Positions 40,101 to 52,234 of a stretch of DNA of 64,000 bases are shown here, piece after piece. A program made the position numbers and the translations under genes. The stretch is from Ascaris suum. Taxonomy: Eukaryota > Nematoda > Chromadorea > Rhabditida > Ascarididae. Position 1 is the first letter of the stretch. Each line of letters opens with the position of its first letter. Below the pieces are notes generated by a model. That model was not told the DNA's origin, ran no database searches, and saw nothing but the letters and a program-made list of their open reading frames with translations. The stretch is from NCBI GenBank assembly GCA_013433145.1, contig CM024180.1:8617521-8681520 (forward strand), written 5' to 3'.

Positions 40101-41447
40101 CCTTTAAAGAGGCGGCTGTATTGTTCCCTAACGATATTAGCAACAAATGCAGTCCTTTGCGGTATTGTGTTGCACCATTTTTTAAAACATTAGAAACCAC
40201 TGTATACTATGTTACGCTTGCGGTTTCAAACTGGTGCACTTAATCCCATGAGAGGCACTGTGAAATACAAAATATTGTGGAAAGCGTTGTTAGTGGGATA
40301 AGCAAAAAACTGGATAGAGTTGTGACAAAGGTTACAGTTATTGATGGGCTTATCTAGTCGAATTTTTTGGCCGATAGTAGCTGGATGACAATTTCCAAGG
40401 ACGATGGTAGTCGAACATTAAAACGCCCTTATCTGACCAAGAGATCATGGAATAGCAGAAATGGATTCACTTATGAAATTTTCAGTTTCGCTGACCCAAC
40501 GAAGCAACACAAATTTTCTGCACTTGTAAGCGAAAAGAGAAAACCTTTTACAGAGGAAAAGAGGTGGTGCCTCTAAATCAGAACTTGCAATAGGCTTCGC
40601 ACTTCGCATTCATTTGCTGAAAATACGTTACTAAGATCTTGGGTACACATGTACCCATTTCTTGGTGTGACAGCGGTGACCATATATAATGCAGTGGTTT
40701 ATCCAAACTCCACACCACAGGATAAAAACCATGACCTCATCGTTTTAATTTAAAGCTCAATACGATGCTAACAAAGACAAAAAACAATCCTTACGTGCAT
40801 AGGTACCTCAGCCAGTGAATAAAAAAGCTTACCGTTATAGGTGACACGAAGCGCGTCGTTCGATATCAGCAGCCAGGTGCACTTGTCCTGTGCGCTCCAA
40901 AAACGTGGCAATGGCGTTTTCTGCAGTCAACCAAATTCGCACTTATTTTAGACGCAAAACGCAGGTATCGTCTTCATCTGGCTTGAGCGCATTAAGCAAC
41001 CAACGGAACGACGACAATTTTGCAAGCTAATGCACCCGTTCTATACGATGCCCACAACTGCCGTCGCAAGAAGCCTCAAATACTGCCGTACCGCTGATTT
41101 GACCAATTCGTTGGTAACGGCTGCCCACCGCCAAACCTAGTCCATATATTATTGCTCTCGAAATATGAGAATTGCAGTACTCCATATTTCTGCGCTGAGC
41201 AAGCTTCAAGTGCAACGTGAAGCACGAATGAACGCCGAAAAAATTAAGCCATCCCCTCCCCTCCCGAAAAAAATGTAAATATTGGTCAGGATAAGAATAA
41301 CCTCTTGGTCGACGTAAGGTAGAGCTTCTTGAGGCGTTCACACACCTCCTTATCTTTGGCACTCGGGCTGAACATAAACTCAGAAGTCTGATGGCCATGC
41401 GAAGCATTTTTCGCACTTTCCATTGAATCCGCGTCCGCTTCATTCAT
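37023..41447 (-). CDS. RanBPM (RanBP9/RanBP10)-like gene, five exons visible, three frame breaks
   Basis: Five - strand segments align in order with the N-terminal half of RanBPM, the SPRY-domain scaffold protein of the CTLH (GID-type) ubiquitin ligase complex. They are 41302-41447, 40833-40920, 39245-39400, 38163-38329 and 37023-37156. Together they cover the region before SPRY and nearly all of SPRY, ending at PFIYDIEQDIF. The LisH, CTLH and CRA parts were not found. The similarity is unmistakable in places ([14 protein letters not shown]). Three single-base indels interrupt the frame: near 41317, at 38177-38181 and near 37099. Two lie in short homopolymers. Either the assembly has base-level errors or the gene is decaying. 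A small piece between exons 3 and 4 may also be missing. Confidence 0.8.
38163..38329 (-). CDS. RanBPM-like exon 4 (core of SPRY domain)
   Basis: This exon reads [20 protein letters not shown], then GSPYGRTFSSNDTVGCGINL and KSIFSRK, almost residue for residue the RanBP9/10 SPRY core. The expected continuation KNGxxLG requires one extra A in the run at 38177-38181; as written the frame stops (KME stop). The acceptor TTTTAATTTAG and donor GTGAGT are good. Confidence 0.9.
39245..39400 (-). CDS. RanBPM-like exon 3 (start of SPRY domain)
   Basis: The frame reads FNPKDAGPVRSNHPIPVTCG followed by VFRFEVLVVSS and CIGIGL. This corresponds to the family's KTPKDAASVRATHPIPAACG, YYFEVKIVS and MGIGLS. 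The donor is GTGAGT. The acceptor is either at 401 or five bases further upstream; only the former keeps phase with exon 2. Confidence 0.8.
40833..40920 (-). CDS. RanBPM-like exon 2
   Basis: This exon reads KTPLPRFWSAQDKCTWLLI followed by SNDALRVTYN, matching the family's [20 protein letters not shown] and NNLRVHYKG. The acceptor CTGCAG and donor GTAAGC fit consensus. There is no frame break within the exon. Confidence 0.85.
41302..41447 (-). CDS. RanBPM-like exon 1
   Basis: From an ATG at 41447 the frame reads MNEADADSMESAKNASHG and reaches KDKEVCERLKKLY, matching the family's ELQRRLKRLYPAVNEQE. After KKLY the family's continuation is found one frame over (YVDQE), implying a missing base near 41317. 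The frame is also open upstream to an acceptor-like TTTGTAG at about 41466, so the true start could lie in an earlier exon. The donor GTTATT is weak. Confidence 0.65.
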
Positions 41448-41466
41448 ACCTTCATTCGACCTCTAC

Positions 41467-44451
41467 AAATCAATTTGCTGCTGGCAAATGAAACAATCGA
41501 CTTGCACAGTTGGCAGAACAATGAAACAAGTCTAACGAAATTGCGCGCTATTGTCACCTCTTCGCTTAGTTCTGAGCGACAACTCTTCAAACAAAAAATC
41601 CGAATGCTACTTAGAACAGTAGCTGAAAGCATGCGCTGACAGAATCGGGGCACAAGTCTCGCGGAAAATCCGCGCAAATTTAAAGCAAGACCTGAGTTGC
41701 TTATATGAATCTTCCTTGTAAAGAGTACCTATCGCTTCAGCAAGCTTAGCCAGAACCACATTCGACTGCTTATGTGACACTTAGGCGGGTAGTCCCCCAG
41801 CTACACGAGTCACATTCACAACTAGGAGTGAAACCTGGTAGCTTGCATATTCCACTGAGTAAATCGTATTCTTCTCTGCGACTTCAGGTGTTTTATCTCT
41901 CTCGGCATGGCTATGCTTTTTTCACTCGTCCCCAGTCTCTGTGCGACTCCCTTCCCTTCCCCCTTTCCTAAAGAGGAAAAAGGCTATCCGATTATGGTTT
42001 GAATTTATGCGTTTTGGGAGAAAACAACGCATTCCCCACCCATAAATTCAAGGGAACTTTAAAAGCAATGAAAAAAGTGCATAGTTCCTAATTGTAAATA
42101 CATGAAACTTCATAAAGCAAACGTAACGACTGGAAACGCACTGCAACCTGCGCATCGCTTGCACTTGAAACATTCACACTTGCATCCATCATAAACAAAG
42201 CGATCGCGTCGTTCTCAAAGCCTTCTATGCGAAAAAGACTACTGAGCGGACCTCGCGATAGAGCTCCCCTTACTGACCCAAAGAATGCTCCAACACGCGA
42301 TCTTCAACGAAGTGATCACCTTTCGCGCAACCTGAAACACGTTATTCAGTTGACAGCACTAAGAAGGTTGCTCATTCAGCGATAACGAACGAAAATCGCG
42401 AAAAGACGTAAGCTGCAAAAAAAAAAGAGCAGAAAACAGTACTTCTCAGAGGGAGGGAATAGGAAATTCAGAAATGGAAAGTAGGAGGAAAACAAAAAGA
42501 AACAAATAAAACAGAAAAGGAAATACAAAGCAAGGACCAGGAGAGACACGAAACGAAGGAAAAATTTCTGCAGCGAGTTAGGAGTGTTTAAGGCGCGCTT
42601 TTGCAGCACTCTCATAGTTAGCGTCACATTTTGGTAAACACTGGCCACATTTGGGTCTATCTACTGAATGAGGCCAACATAGATAGATAGTCGAAATCAC
42701 TGGAATAACGCCTTCTAAATAAGTCACTGAAATTTTTGAAGTTTTTTGAGTGGCTAAACGCATATCGCAACGATATGTTTTTGAAGCCCTTATGCACTGC
42801 ATTTGAAAAAAAAAAACAAAACAAAACAAAAAACACGTGATACTGTGGCGGTGGTGATTCAACGAAAGCATGAGGTGGTCATCTTTTTCGTTTCGATCTC
42901 GGAAAACGACGGTGTTTCTTAAGAGTAATACGTTGCTTCATGAACGTACCCGTGCTCCCATAAAATAAAACGATCTACAGTAAAGCACGTACTTCCAAGA
43001 CAAACAACTATGATATCTGACTTACTAATTCAAAAATAACCTATTTATAAAACAATGCTCGAAAAGTAAAAGGATCTCACTAATTCAAATAACAAAAGTA
43101 AAAGGATCAAAAGTAAAAGGAAAATAAAACAAAATAATCGCTTCACTGGCTGGATCTCACCTTTAATAATTAGAATAAGTGACAGCTGGAAACGGAACCC
43201 TTACATGAGAAATGAACGGGAAAGAGGGAATTCGCACAAGCATGCAGTAAAATAATTATGGAAGATTAAGGGTGAAAATTGCAGCTATGCTCCAAGAAGA
43301 GTTGGTTGGTATTTCCACAGATTCCATCCTGCATCCCCTCAGAACGATGAAAATACATTAACAAAATGGAAAAGCGGAAGTAGCAGCAGTGATGCAGGTT
43401 GATTTTGGATGAAATTACAATAAAATATCGCAAAGAATGATGATGCCCGAATACAATAAAAGAAATAAAGCTCGAAGTGATGTTCTTTCCGCTGTGTTCT
43501 TAGAAAATTTTCAGTCCCTGAACCGTTTTTTCCACGATTCTGTGTTATAGGTGTGCAGTCTCAAGTGACCAATTGATATCATTAGCAGCGCTCTACAGTT
43601 TCGGTTGTCTACGCTAGTGGGTGCCCCTGCGAGCTGTGAGTCATGATCAGTCATTTCGTATCGGAGCGTCAACACACGAATGCAACGTCTATTCATATAC
43701 CAAATTCCTGTCCTGTTTCAAGTTCTATTCATCTATATACCTTATTCATTTGCAACTGTCCCACCATTTTTGAGAATGAAGGTTTGAATATTATGTCTTT
43801 TTCTAGCAAGTCATGTCTGCTTTTCTGAGCGAATTTACGTCATCATTTCGCTCAGAAGTTTTCCTGTCATTATACGATCGTAGTATATACCCTTTCGCTT
43901 TTGTTGTTTAAGAACTGGATGATATACTAAGTGCTATAACAGTTTTTAGATCTTCATAAGCAACTTTGTCCAGGAGTTTTTGAGCGAGTCGATTCCGGTC
44001 ATGAGTTGTGGTATGAGTTGAAGAGCATTATGGTAGAACTTTTCGTTTTTCCGAAATGAGATTTTCTGTGGCCATCAAAATACACAAGTAGAGTGACAAA
44101 ATTTCAGGTTTAAGGGATCGAGTTATTGTCTTTTCCGCCTCACCTCGTTGTGCTTTTTTTCCGGAAAATTGTTATGCCATTCTTTCACAATAGAATTTCT
44201 TCTCGTATCAACAACCGATCGCTTTTGTACTCATGATTGCCAATGAGAACCTAGCTAATGGGATGCCCGTTTTACAAATCCTGGTAAGTGTTTGTTTCTA
44301 CACATGCCCATTGTATGTAATTATCTCCTTAATTTTTCCGCAAGGAAAGGTGAGGCCTAAAGTTTCGCAAAAGGTGTCCTCTGAACAAGAGTAAGGGGTA
44401 AATGCCAACCTTGCACGATGGCCCAATCTCATCGAAACGCAATTCTGACCA
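41467..44451. other. Region upstream of the RanBPM-like exons, nothing recognised
   Basis: Several short frames (41444-41677 -, 42376-42648 -, 42578-42871 -) lack any domain. A small tandem repeat of AAAAGTAAAAGGATC occurs near 43063-43125. Confidence 0.4.
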
Positions 44452-44514
44452 ACTAGTAAATGATGACAGTGATAACTCTCGAAATCAGGGTTATCCCTGT
44501 CATCATTTACTAGT
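44452..44514. repeat. Near-perfect hairpin, 25 bp stem
   Basis: 44452-44476 (ACTAGTAAATGATGACAG...) is the reverse complement of 44490-44514 with one mismatch, around a 13-base loop. It could be a short palindrome left by a transposon, or a structured RNA. Nothing around it indicates a gene. Confidence 0.85.
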
Positions 44515-45059
44515 CGGTGTTCAATGTTGCGAACGTGCAAAATTGAATTAAGTGCAGAGAAGTGTGACTATTAATGCAAAATGTGGGTACCGTCACTCTC
44601 GGCTGGTGTGGGTCGAGAGCGCATGTGAACTGCAATCCGAAGTAATCCTTTTCAACGCGTTCGAGATGCTGAAGACCTTATCGAGTAACGCTTGACCTCT
44701 CGAGTGTCGCTGAAACTAAAAAGAAAATAGACAACGGTTCATGCTCAATTTACTCTTTCGACATACCAGCCATTCTTTACGGATGCCGATGCAATATTCA
44801 AATACCCTCGCCCTGCTCTTAAAAAACTTCAATTTCCCATCTGAAGTGACGTCGTATGCAGAAATGAAAACATTTAGCACTCTAATAAATGTACGAAGTG
44901 AAGAGGATACCTAAAGCACATGATATAATACAGCAATGCATCAGCGAACGGTCATACCTGCCTATCAGATCGATAAATAAATATAACAGATATGAAATTT
45001 GATGAGGTCGCCAACGAAGTAAATTGTTTCTATTACGTAGGTAACAGCAAAGTATAATT

Positions 45060-45270
45060 TCGAAGATAAAGAAAAAGATAAGTTATAAATAGAAGTATAA
45101 ATAAAAATATGAATACACATCAAAATAAATACAAGAAAAATAAAAACTATAAACATAATTATAAATATAAATATATATAGAAGTAAATATAAACTACAAA
45201 TATAAGTATAAATCCGAATATAAATAAATAAGACAAATATAAATTAAAAACAAAATACAAATATATACAC
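45060..45270 (+). repeat. A-rich AAATAT-type array, first block
   Basis: A run of AAATATAAAT-like units, imperfect, with the A-rich strand on +. It is separated from the next block by about 600 bp of ordinary sequence with no recognised gene. Confidence 0.85.
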
Positions 45271-45862
45271 GTCCTATAGCAATGCCTATCACCATGTACT
45301 CCTACCAAACCATTGCATTTGTTTTGTATACATCCGTTTTTTTCGCCATATAAACGCTAAATTTAAGAAGGACGAATGATCTTTTGCATCAAAATTTGCA
45401 TATAAATTCCTAAGACCTATAATTTCATTACATGGTTTCCGTGGTACGAAAGATTACTTCATGCAAAGAACCACTTCAAGTGGGTGAATGCCTGTTATTT
45501 TCGAAACTTCCAGCATGAAAAATGAACTAATTTCACATACCTGTTCTTATATTCATCGAGCATTATAATTTGTGCAGGTGGCAATAGCAGCAGTTTATAA
45601 TCGACACGACTCTCACCAGCACCATTTTTTAACGCGATAACTGCAACCAGCTGCTTTTACCACATAGCTTCGTACTGCAAAAATCAGCATATAAGCGTAC
45701 ACTTATGGCGTAAGCCAGAAATATTGCTTGAATTTGAAAATAGCAATATTTCAAAATTTCTAAGTTTTTCTTAGAATTTCTCGCCTAAAACTACTAATGT
45801 TCATCTTGCTTTATAATCTGCAGAGAAGTTTTCCCTTTCAGAATGAGATGCGCTCTTCACAA

Positions 45863-47445
45863 GGTTATAAATAAAAAGATAAAATAAACATAAACATAAA
45901 TATAAATATTAAGACTAATTATTAAGACAAATAGAAATATAGACCTGAACATAAATATAAACATAAAGATGAATACAAATATAAAGATAAATATTAATTG
46001 TGATTATGAATATAAACGTCGACGTAAATATATTTACACAAATATGAATTATAAATATTAATGAAATATAATTATAAATTTAAATATAAAGATGAAAATA
46101 AATATAAACTAAATTATAAATATAAATGCAAATATTAAAAAAAGACAAAGATAAACACAAATAAAAAAATAATTATGAACAAAAACTAAAAACATAAAGA
46201 CGAATATAAACGTAAAATGAACTAGAAACATAAACGTGCAAATAAAAATAAATATAAACATAAGTATAAATTATAAATACAAATACAAATGTAAATCTAA
46301 ATGTAAACATTAAAACAAATAGAATTATAAATGTAAAGACAAAGGAAAATAAATTCTAAATACAATTATAATTAAAAATATAAACACAAATATAAATGTA
46401 AACGTAAAGTGAAAATAAGATGTAAAATTAAATGCAAATATAAATATAAATTACAAATATAAACACACTGATAAATAGAAATTATAAATAGAAACACAAA
46501 CACAAATGTAAACATAGATTATAAATCTGGATCTAAATATAAATATGAATATAAATGTAAATATAAATGTAAATATAAATATAAATATAAATATGAATAT
46601 AAATATAAATATAAATATAAATATAAATGTAAACATAGAGATAAGTATAAATTATAAAAACAGATATGAAAATTTATTAAAGATAAATATAAAAATAAGG
46701 ATAAATATCGATAATTTATAAATATTAGTACAAATAAGTACAACCACTAATATAAATATAAAATACACTAATATAAATATAAAATAAATATCGACTTTAC
46801 AAATATTATAAGATAAATACCAGTTTAAATTTCAATACAAATAAATAAATAAATATTAATACAAACATAAATATAAACAACGACTTGTATTATAAAATAT
46901 TATAAAATATCACAAATATTATAAAATAAATAACAATAAATAGAAACAAATATAAAGATAAATATCGACTTGGACAATTTATAAATAAAAAATATAAATA
47001 TTAATACAAACATAAATACACACATAAATATAAATACAAACACTACTATAAAGGTAAAATAAATTATCAATATAAATATCAGTGTGAAAAAAATATGAAA
47101 AAGGTAAAGGTAAATACAAATTATAAGTAGAAACATAAATTAAAGATAGACGTAAATCATAAATACCAACAAAAATGTAAATATTAATGTAGATGTAAAT
47201 ATTGATATAAATATAAGGAAAAAGATAAATATAAATGTTAAAGTAAAGACGAGGAAAAGTATAAACTATAAATAGAAATATTAAAAAATATAGATATAAC
47301 AATAAATATAAACACAAATAAAAACACAAATATAAATACAAACATAAACAGAAATGGAAACATGAATATAAATATGAACATAAATATAAATATGAATATA
47401 GATATAAATTTGAATGTAAATAGAAATATAAACATAAATTTTTAT
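45863..47445 (+). repeat. A-rich AAATAT-type array, second block
   Basis: About 1.6 kb of imperfect hexamers, mostly ATAAAT with variants AAACAT, AAATAC and AAGATA. The purest part is near 46540-46630. Long Phe/Ile/Tyr/Leu-rich frames on the - strand, such as 46979-47461, are repeat artefacts. Confidence 0.93.
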
Positions 47446-47449
47446 AATG

Positions 47450-49110
47450 ACTGGTGTACATTTATACATTTGTAAACATATGTGTACAAGCATATAAATA
47501 CTTAGCTGGCATTCGAGCGCATGAATTTTCTCAAGGATAAGGCAAAGATAAATAAATCTTTTCCCTTATATTTGTATTGTTGTTGCCTCGAATTATTCCT
47601 CGTTTGATGAGATTTCCTTTCAAATGCCTTTGTGGTTGACATTTTAGTTCACATAAAAATTAGTCAACGAATTTGGAGGAGTGAAGAGGAACGCGAATAT
47701 TATTGTTTGAAGATGAACTTCTTTAAAACACAATGTTTTCCAAATGAGACTAAGAATGAAAATCCATTAGACAGTTCCGACAGTACCTGCTATCCATCTG
47801 TTGCTCATAACTCCTTAGCAAGTTATCGATTAACGACTGCCATTGCACTGTTGTTGCCTTGAATTATTTCTCATGTGTAACTCTCAACAGCTTTCGTATT
47901 AGGTTAGAAGAAAAAGTCCGTGTAAATGCACAACTCTACCATAGCACGAAATATTGAACGACTATCTACGAATGAAGAGCTATCACGTTAGGTAAACTGA
48001 CGTCTAAGGCATTTCAAGTATCTTGAAGAATATGGTTGCCTCTGCTCTAGCACCACCTATTTGTACTCGACATCGGTAACCACCAGCATCCTGTCGAGTC
48101 GACATGTTGAGATCATCCTAAATGTCTCTTCCATTTGGATATAAACGTTCTGATCAAATCTCATTTCTGATTTTTGAATACGTTTGAAATGCATTTTTTG
48201 AGAAGACGCTTATAAAAGAGCAAGTGATTAAATACCCTACTAGAACACATTTATCAAATGCCCTACTAAAAAGCATCGGAAATATTTGTACGAACCATTC
48301 AATCGGAGGTACGAACCATTCAATTGAGGTTCCGCTGTTCATTGAATGCTAGGATGCTGAGTTTGTGCTGTGCAACAAAGAAATGCCGACATCCCCACTG
48401 CCACCGATTCATTCCCGTTTGGTGTTATTTGCAGTGTTGGCTCTACAAGTTCATTTCGATTGTCAAAGGAACGCAAACAGCGCCCTAAGAAAACGCTTCC
48501 TGGCATAACGATGTAGTTGCAATAACTGCTTTAAATGCTGCCACTTTGAGCACGAAAGAATTTCGTCTAGAATAGGAGTTACACTCATCACCTCTCTGCT
48601 ATGCAACAAAAGATTGCCACTTGAATTTCGCAATCGCGAATATTTTTCTGTTGAAGCGTTTTCTGATCTATTGCATACCAATGAAGCAGAAATATGGCTT
48701 ATATTAAACAAATCTATCACATAAGAAAAACGAGCAGAAACATGAAAAATAGTATAATAAAGAAATAGATGCTATAGAGCTAAAATTTAACAAAAATCGA
48801 AAATTATGAGCCAGTGATGTCAGATACAAACGTCAAGAAATTTACAAACATATCGAAGACGAAAATAACATTAAATGGAACTGCACTGCGATTCCCTACA
48901 GACAAAATACAAAGTTCTTTCAACATGACGTGCTTTCAAGTCCGAATCTAAAAAAAAACGGAACTAGATGCAATCACTGTTTCATTCATTGACAAATTTC
49001 CATTGTTGACAATGAAAGATTTTAGAATTTCTACTATGAACGTCGGTCTTACTAAAATATCACAGAAATATTTTATCATTAAAAAGTAAATGTAACAGGT
49101 AGTCACCCAC
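47450..49110. other. Region between A-rich array and Ig-like exons
   Basis: No gene is recognised. A near-duplicate of about 23 bp (GTTGTTGCCTCGAATTATTC) occurs at about 47580 and 47850. A 21 bp tandem duplication of GTACGAACCATTCAAT lies at 48288-48325. A - strand frame (48463-48720) lies where further exons of the Ig gene could be, but I cannot support a domain in it. Confidence 0.4.
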
Positions 49111-49245
49111 CTCTAGTTTCCAAAAACGTGCTCACACTACGGTTGCCATTCTCACTGACAATAGCACATCGATATTCCACACGATCTTGTCGTGTTATTT
49201 CGCTTGACATCCATACACGATCAATTCATTATCGGCGATATTTAA
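49111..49245 (-). CDS. Immunoglobulin-like domain exon (C-terminal half of a domain)
   Basis: Between an acceptor (TTACTTGTAG) and a donor (GTGGGT) one frame reads ITRQDRVEYRCAIVSENGN and ends STFLETR. This has the hallmark of the F and G strands of an Ig I-set domain: a hydrophobic residue, Asp, then YxC, then an N-G turn and a final beta strand. The 5' part of the exon is open in another frame (LNIADNELIVYGCQAK), so the frame breaks within the exon. It probably belongs to the same multi-Ig protein as the exons at 50519-52211. Confidence 0.5.
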
Positions 49246-50518
49246 CTACAAGTAATGGAAAATTCTCCAATCACATTTACTAATTACATGCGTATGATTT
49301 TGATAACTTTCTCGAAGAAATGGAAAATTTATTCTGCTATATTAGCAAACTGCCTACTTATGACGAAGTGATATTCTGTGCTTTGGCGGAAGACGTCATC
49401 AGCGTAGAGAATCGAACAGTCCATTACCTCTTTTACTCTGGAAACTACGTTGAATTTGCAAAGTATTTCACATCACTAGGAATAGAAAACGTGCCACGAA
49501 ACTACACTGAAATTACAAAAACATAGATTATATATGTTGCTATTTCTAAAAATGTTCATAGAACACATCGATCACAAGTAAAAACTATCGAAAAACATCG
49601 TTTTACAAGTGTCTCGAAATTTCGATTAACCCTTACCAGCGAATTTCCTCGTCCTCGTTCCACCCTTCCTCAAAGTTTTTGTATTCGTATCGCAAATAAA
49701 AGATTTCATCTTATATTCCGTCAGTCTGCATAACTGAAAGAACAGCCACCGAATAAGAAATTATCAAAGAGAAATTATGGCCTTGAAATCGAAATATGAA
49801 ACTAACGCATAGAAAAGAAGGCCACCGAGCTTTTCACTGCCTTTAAACTAATAATGATCGCCACACTCATAGCTGCACTGCTATTGACCGATTTTTGTCG
49901 AAAATTTGCAAACTTCACCTCAAATTTTGGAACTTTATTTCTCTTTAAAAAATCTTCATTTTATATCACTCTCTGAGCAAAACACGCGCTTTCTTTATCA
50001 AGCAAATACTAAACGACAAAAAACTGCTTACATTCGGGCAAAATTTGTGAAACGCATAAAGAGAATGAGTGCCTCAGAGAATTCCATTTTGTGATGTTTC
50101 AAGATGCAAATATTTTAAATTGCAAGCACGGTTTTCTAGACCGGTGGAAGTGAGAAGGAATACTAAATAGATCTCATCTGTGTTATTATAAAGGACAAAT
50201 ACCCTTTTTGTCGAAGTCGGGTGAATAACTCTAGAGTTGGTATGTTGGAGTTCACTTTCTCATATTTACTTGCTTCAAATTTGTGTATTTAAGTGCAAAT
50301 TCTACTCATTTATTTCGACAAAAATTCAATCAATGAGATTAAACTTGTACATGATATGGAGCCATAGAAAATTTATAAGGGGCTTAATCATGTTCAAAAA
50401 ATTTACACATGTTCTTATGTGAATTATTTCCGCACTTAATTCTTTTCAGCATTCTAAACTGTGAAACCTAACACTGAGATTCAAAGGATTCAGCTTAGCA
50501 AAAAGAAATAAAAAGAAC

Positions 50519-50655
50519 TCGCCTGCTTCCAAAAACACCCGAACGTCGGACCTTTTCTCAGCCTGACGAGCTTTATTGCGTACTGTACAACGATAATTGC
50601 CGGCATTCTCCTCGCCGGCTGATGATACGAACGTCGTTCGTTTCTCATTTATTAC
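50519..50655 (-). CDS. Immunoglobulin-like domain exon (C-terminal half of a domain)
   Basis: The frame is open throughout and reads VINEKRTTFVSSAGEENAG, NYRCTVRNKARQ and VRVFLEAG. The pattern AGEENAGNYRCTVRN is the classic DxGxYxC end of an Ig I-set domain. The protein kind cannot be told from this piece; candidates are muscle giants of the twitchin/UNC-89 type and neuronal or matrix Ig proteins. The acceptor is TGATTTAG; the donor (GTTCTT) is weak. Confidence 0.65.
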
Positions 50656-50920
50656 CTAAATCATATTCAACATATCATATTCGTTAAGTTGAACTATGGC
50701 AATTATTTACCTTATTATCAGCTTCAAATATAAAATTGTCACTCAGGCGACTATGCCTGTGATTTCAAATAACTCATGAGTGCAGCTTAACGACAAAGCT
50801 CTGAGCTATGTCAGCTAATGCCCTATTTATGAAATCACAAGCACCGCAGAAACATACCACTTTTAAAGTTCAGGCTGCATCCCAGATATCAGCATCATTT
50901 TAAGGTTAGTTGAGCATTAC

Positions 50921-51025
50921 CTCAGCCTTCTATTTTGCTGCATCAATGACTTTAATCTGTTGGAAGAACAGTCGACCATCGTTTTCCCTTATTCAATACA
51001 ACTGCAATCGCTCATCATCAATAAA
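50921..51025 (-). CDS. Probable immunoglobulin-like exon with an in-frame stop
   Basis: The frame reads ENDGRLFFQQIKVIDAAK, resembling the D-E strands of an Ig domain, followed by a TAG and then KAE before a GTAATG donor. An extra A in the preceding A-run would remove that stop but change the downstream frame. The left boundary is uncertain. It belongs with the neighbouring Ig exons by strand and pattern. Confidence 0.35.
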
Positions 51026-51634
51026 CGATAAAAAAGAGCGCAATTTTGCGAAATCATCTTCCATACCTCAGACTATCGAAAACAATGAAAAAAACAAAAT
51101 CTCGTCTCAGAGCCAACTGAATATTAAGTTTATTCCTTGATTGCGTTTAAACACTCTATCATTTCAACATACACTTTATATCGTATGTTCCAAATCTTAT
51201 TTACTCCACTACAAACATTTCAAGACTCATTCAAACTCTTTTATAGGAACGAATGTTGCAGTGTAGATAAGGGAGATTTTCGCATGACTTAACGAATTCA
51301 TGTAATGACCAACACTCCTAAAAAGCACTTAGTGATGAGGAAATATGTAGGTTTGATTTTATATTTGGCTGGAACGTCTGTCGGAGGATGTTGTCGCTGC
51401 GGTATTGCGAGCAATCGCAGATGATGATAATTTAGAATAACGCTGAAAAACTTATTTATTGTGCTAGCATTTCGGTTTGCGAAATTATTGCAAAATAAAT
51501 TTGCATACAACTGATTTCAATTGAACAGAATATGCAAAGTCATAATTTACGATTACATCAAATTGCAAGCGTATCATGATGTTAATAGAAGAGAGAAATG
51601 GCTATGGAGTATAAGCATTTGCACATCATCATAA

Positions 51635-51885
51635 ACAAATATATAAACAAAGATATATTGAAAAACATAAATTATAAATTTAAATTGAAATAAAAAAGGA
51701 ATATAAATTTGAATTTGCATATCAGTGTAAATATTAATAAGTATGCAAATAAATTGAAATCATAAATATGAATACAAATATCAATATTGATGTAAACATA
51801 AATGTAAGTTTAAGCTAAAATACAGACATGAATTTAAATATAAATGAATATAAATATAAATTACGAATACATATATAAATTTTCG
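51635..51885 (+). repeat. A-rich AAATAT-type array, intronic block
   Basis: About 250 bp of imperfect AAATAT units between Ig-like exons. The A-rich strand is again on +. Confidence 0.85.
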
Positions 51886-51973
51886 AAGTACTTTTAATCA
51901 ACACCTGATGCAAAATCAAATGATTTCACATCGATAAAAGCACTCGACGAAAATATCAAGGAAAATTGCTTAC

Positions 51974-52104
51974 CTTGACGGGTTTCTCTTAAAGCCGCAA
52001 CATTTCCGATTGTGACTGGTTGAAAACGGAGGCCCCATTTCCACATCATTCACGTTTCAAATCGTCTTCGACACCACCCTAGAGTAATCAGCCGAAGGTG
52101 CGTC
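51974..52104 (-). CDS. Probable exon of the Ig-like gene, frame broken
   Basis: The segment has strong splice sites, acceptor TTATTTCAG and donor GTAAGC, and is much less AT-rich than its surroundings. Reading from the acceptor gives DAPSADYSRVVSKTI and a stop. A second frame contains VFNQSQSEMLRL followed, after another stop, by EKPVK, which resembles the first strand of an Ig I-set domain (PPxFxQxxSExLxLxEG). At least one indel would be needed to join them. Confidence 0.4.
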
Positions 52105-52147
52105 CTGAAATAAGTTATTCTATATTTTCATCAGTCAGTCTATGCAC

Positions 52148-52211
52148 GAACACTTCCGATTGCTTAGAAGCGTCGACAGATACGGGGACCACCAACACAT
52201 TTCTGACGTTC
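52148..52211 (-). CDS. Probable exon of the Ig-like gene
   Basis: Between TGTTTCTAG and a GTGCAT donor the frame reads NVRNVLVVPVSVDASKQSEV. It joins the next exon (52104) in phase across a 43-base intron, a size typical of nematodes. No domain can be named from so short a piece. Confidence 0.35.
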
Positions 52212-52234
52212 CTAGAAACATTACGCGAACATAA

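Noticed and set aside
41027..41443. 138-codon - frame as a gene
   Set aside because: The overlapping frame one step away matches RanBPM exon 1; the long frame itself has no similarity.
46451..47461. Long Phe/Ile/Tyr/Leu-rich frames that look like membrane proteins
   Set aside because: They arise from reading the - strand of the AAATAT arrays; the same artefact recurs at 52770-54042, 56449-57509 and 60955-61460.
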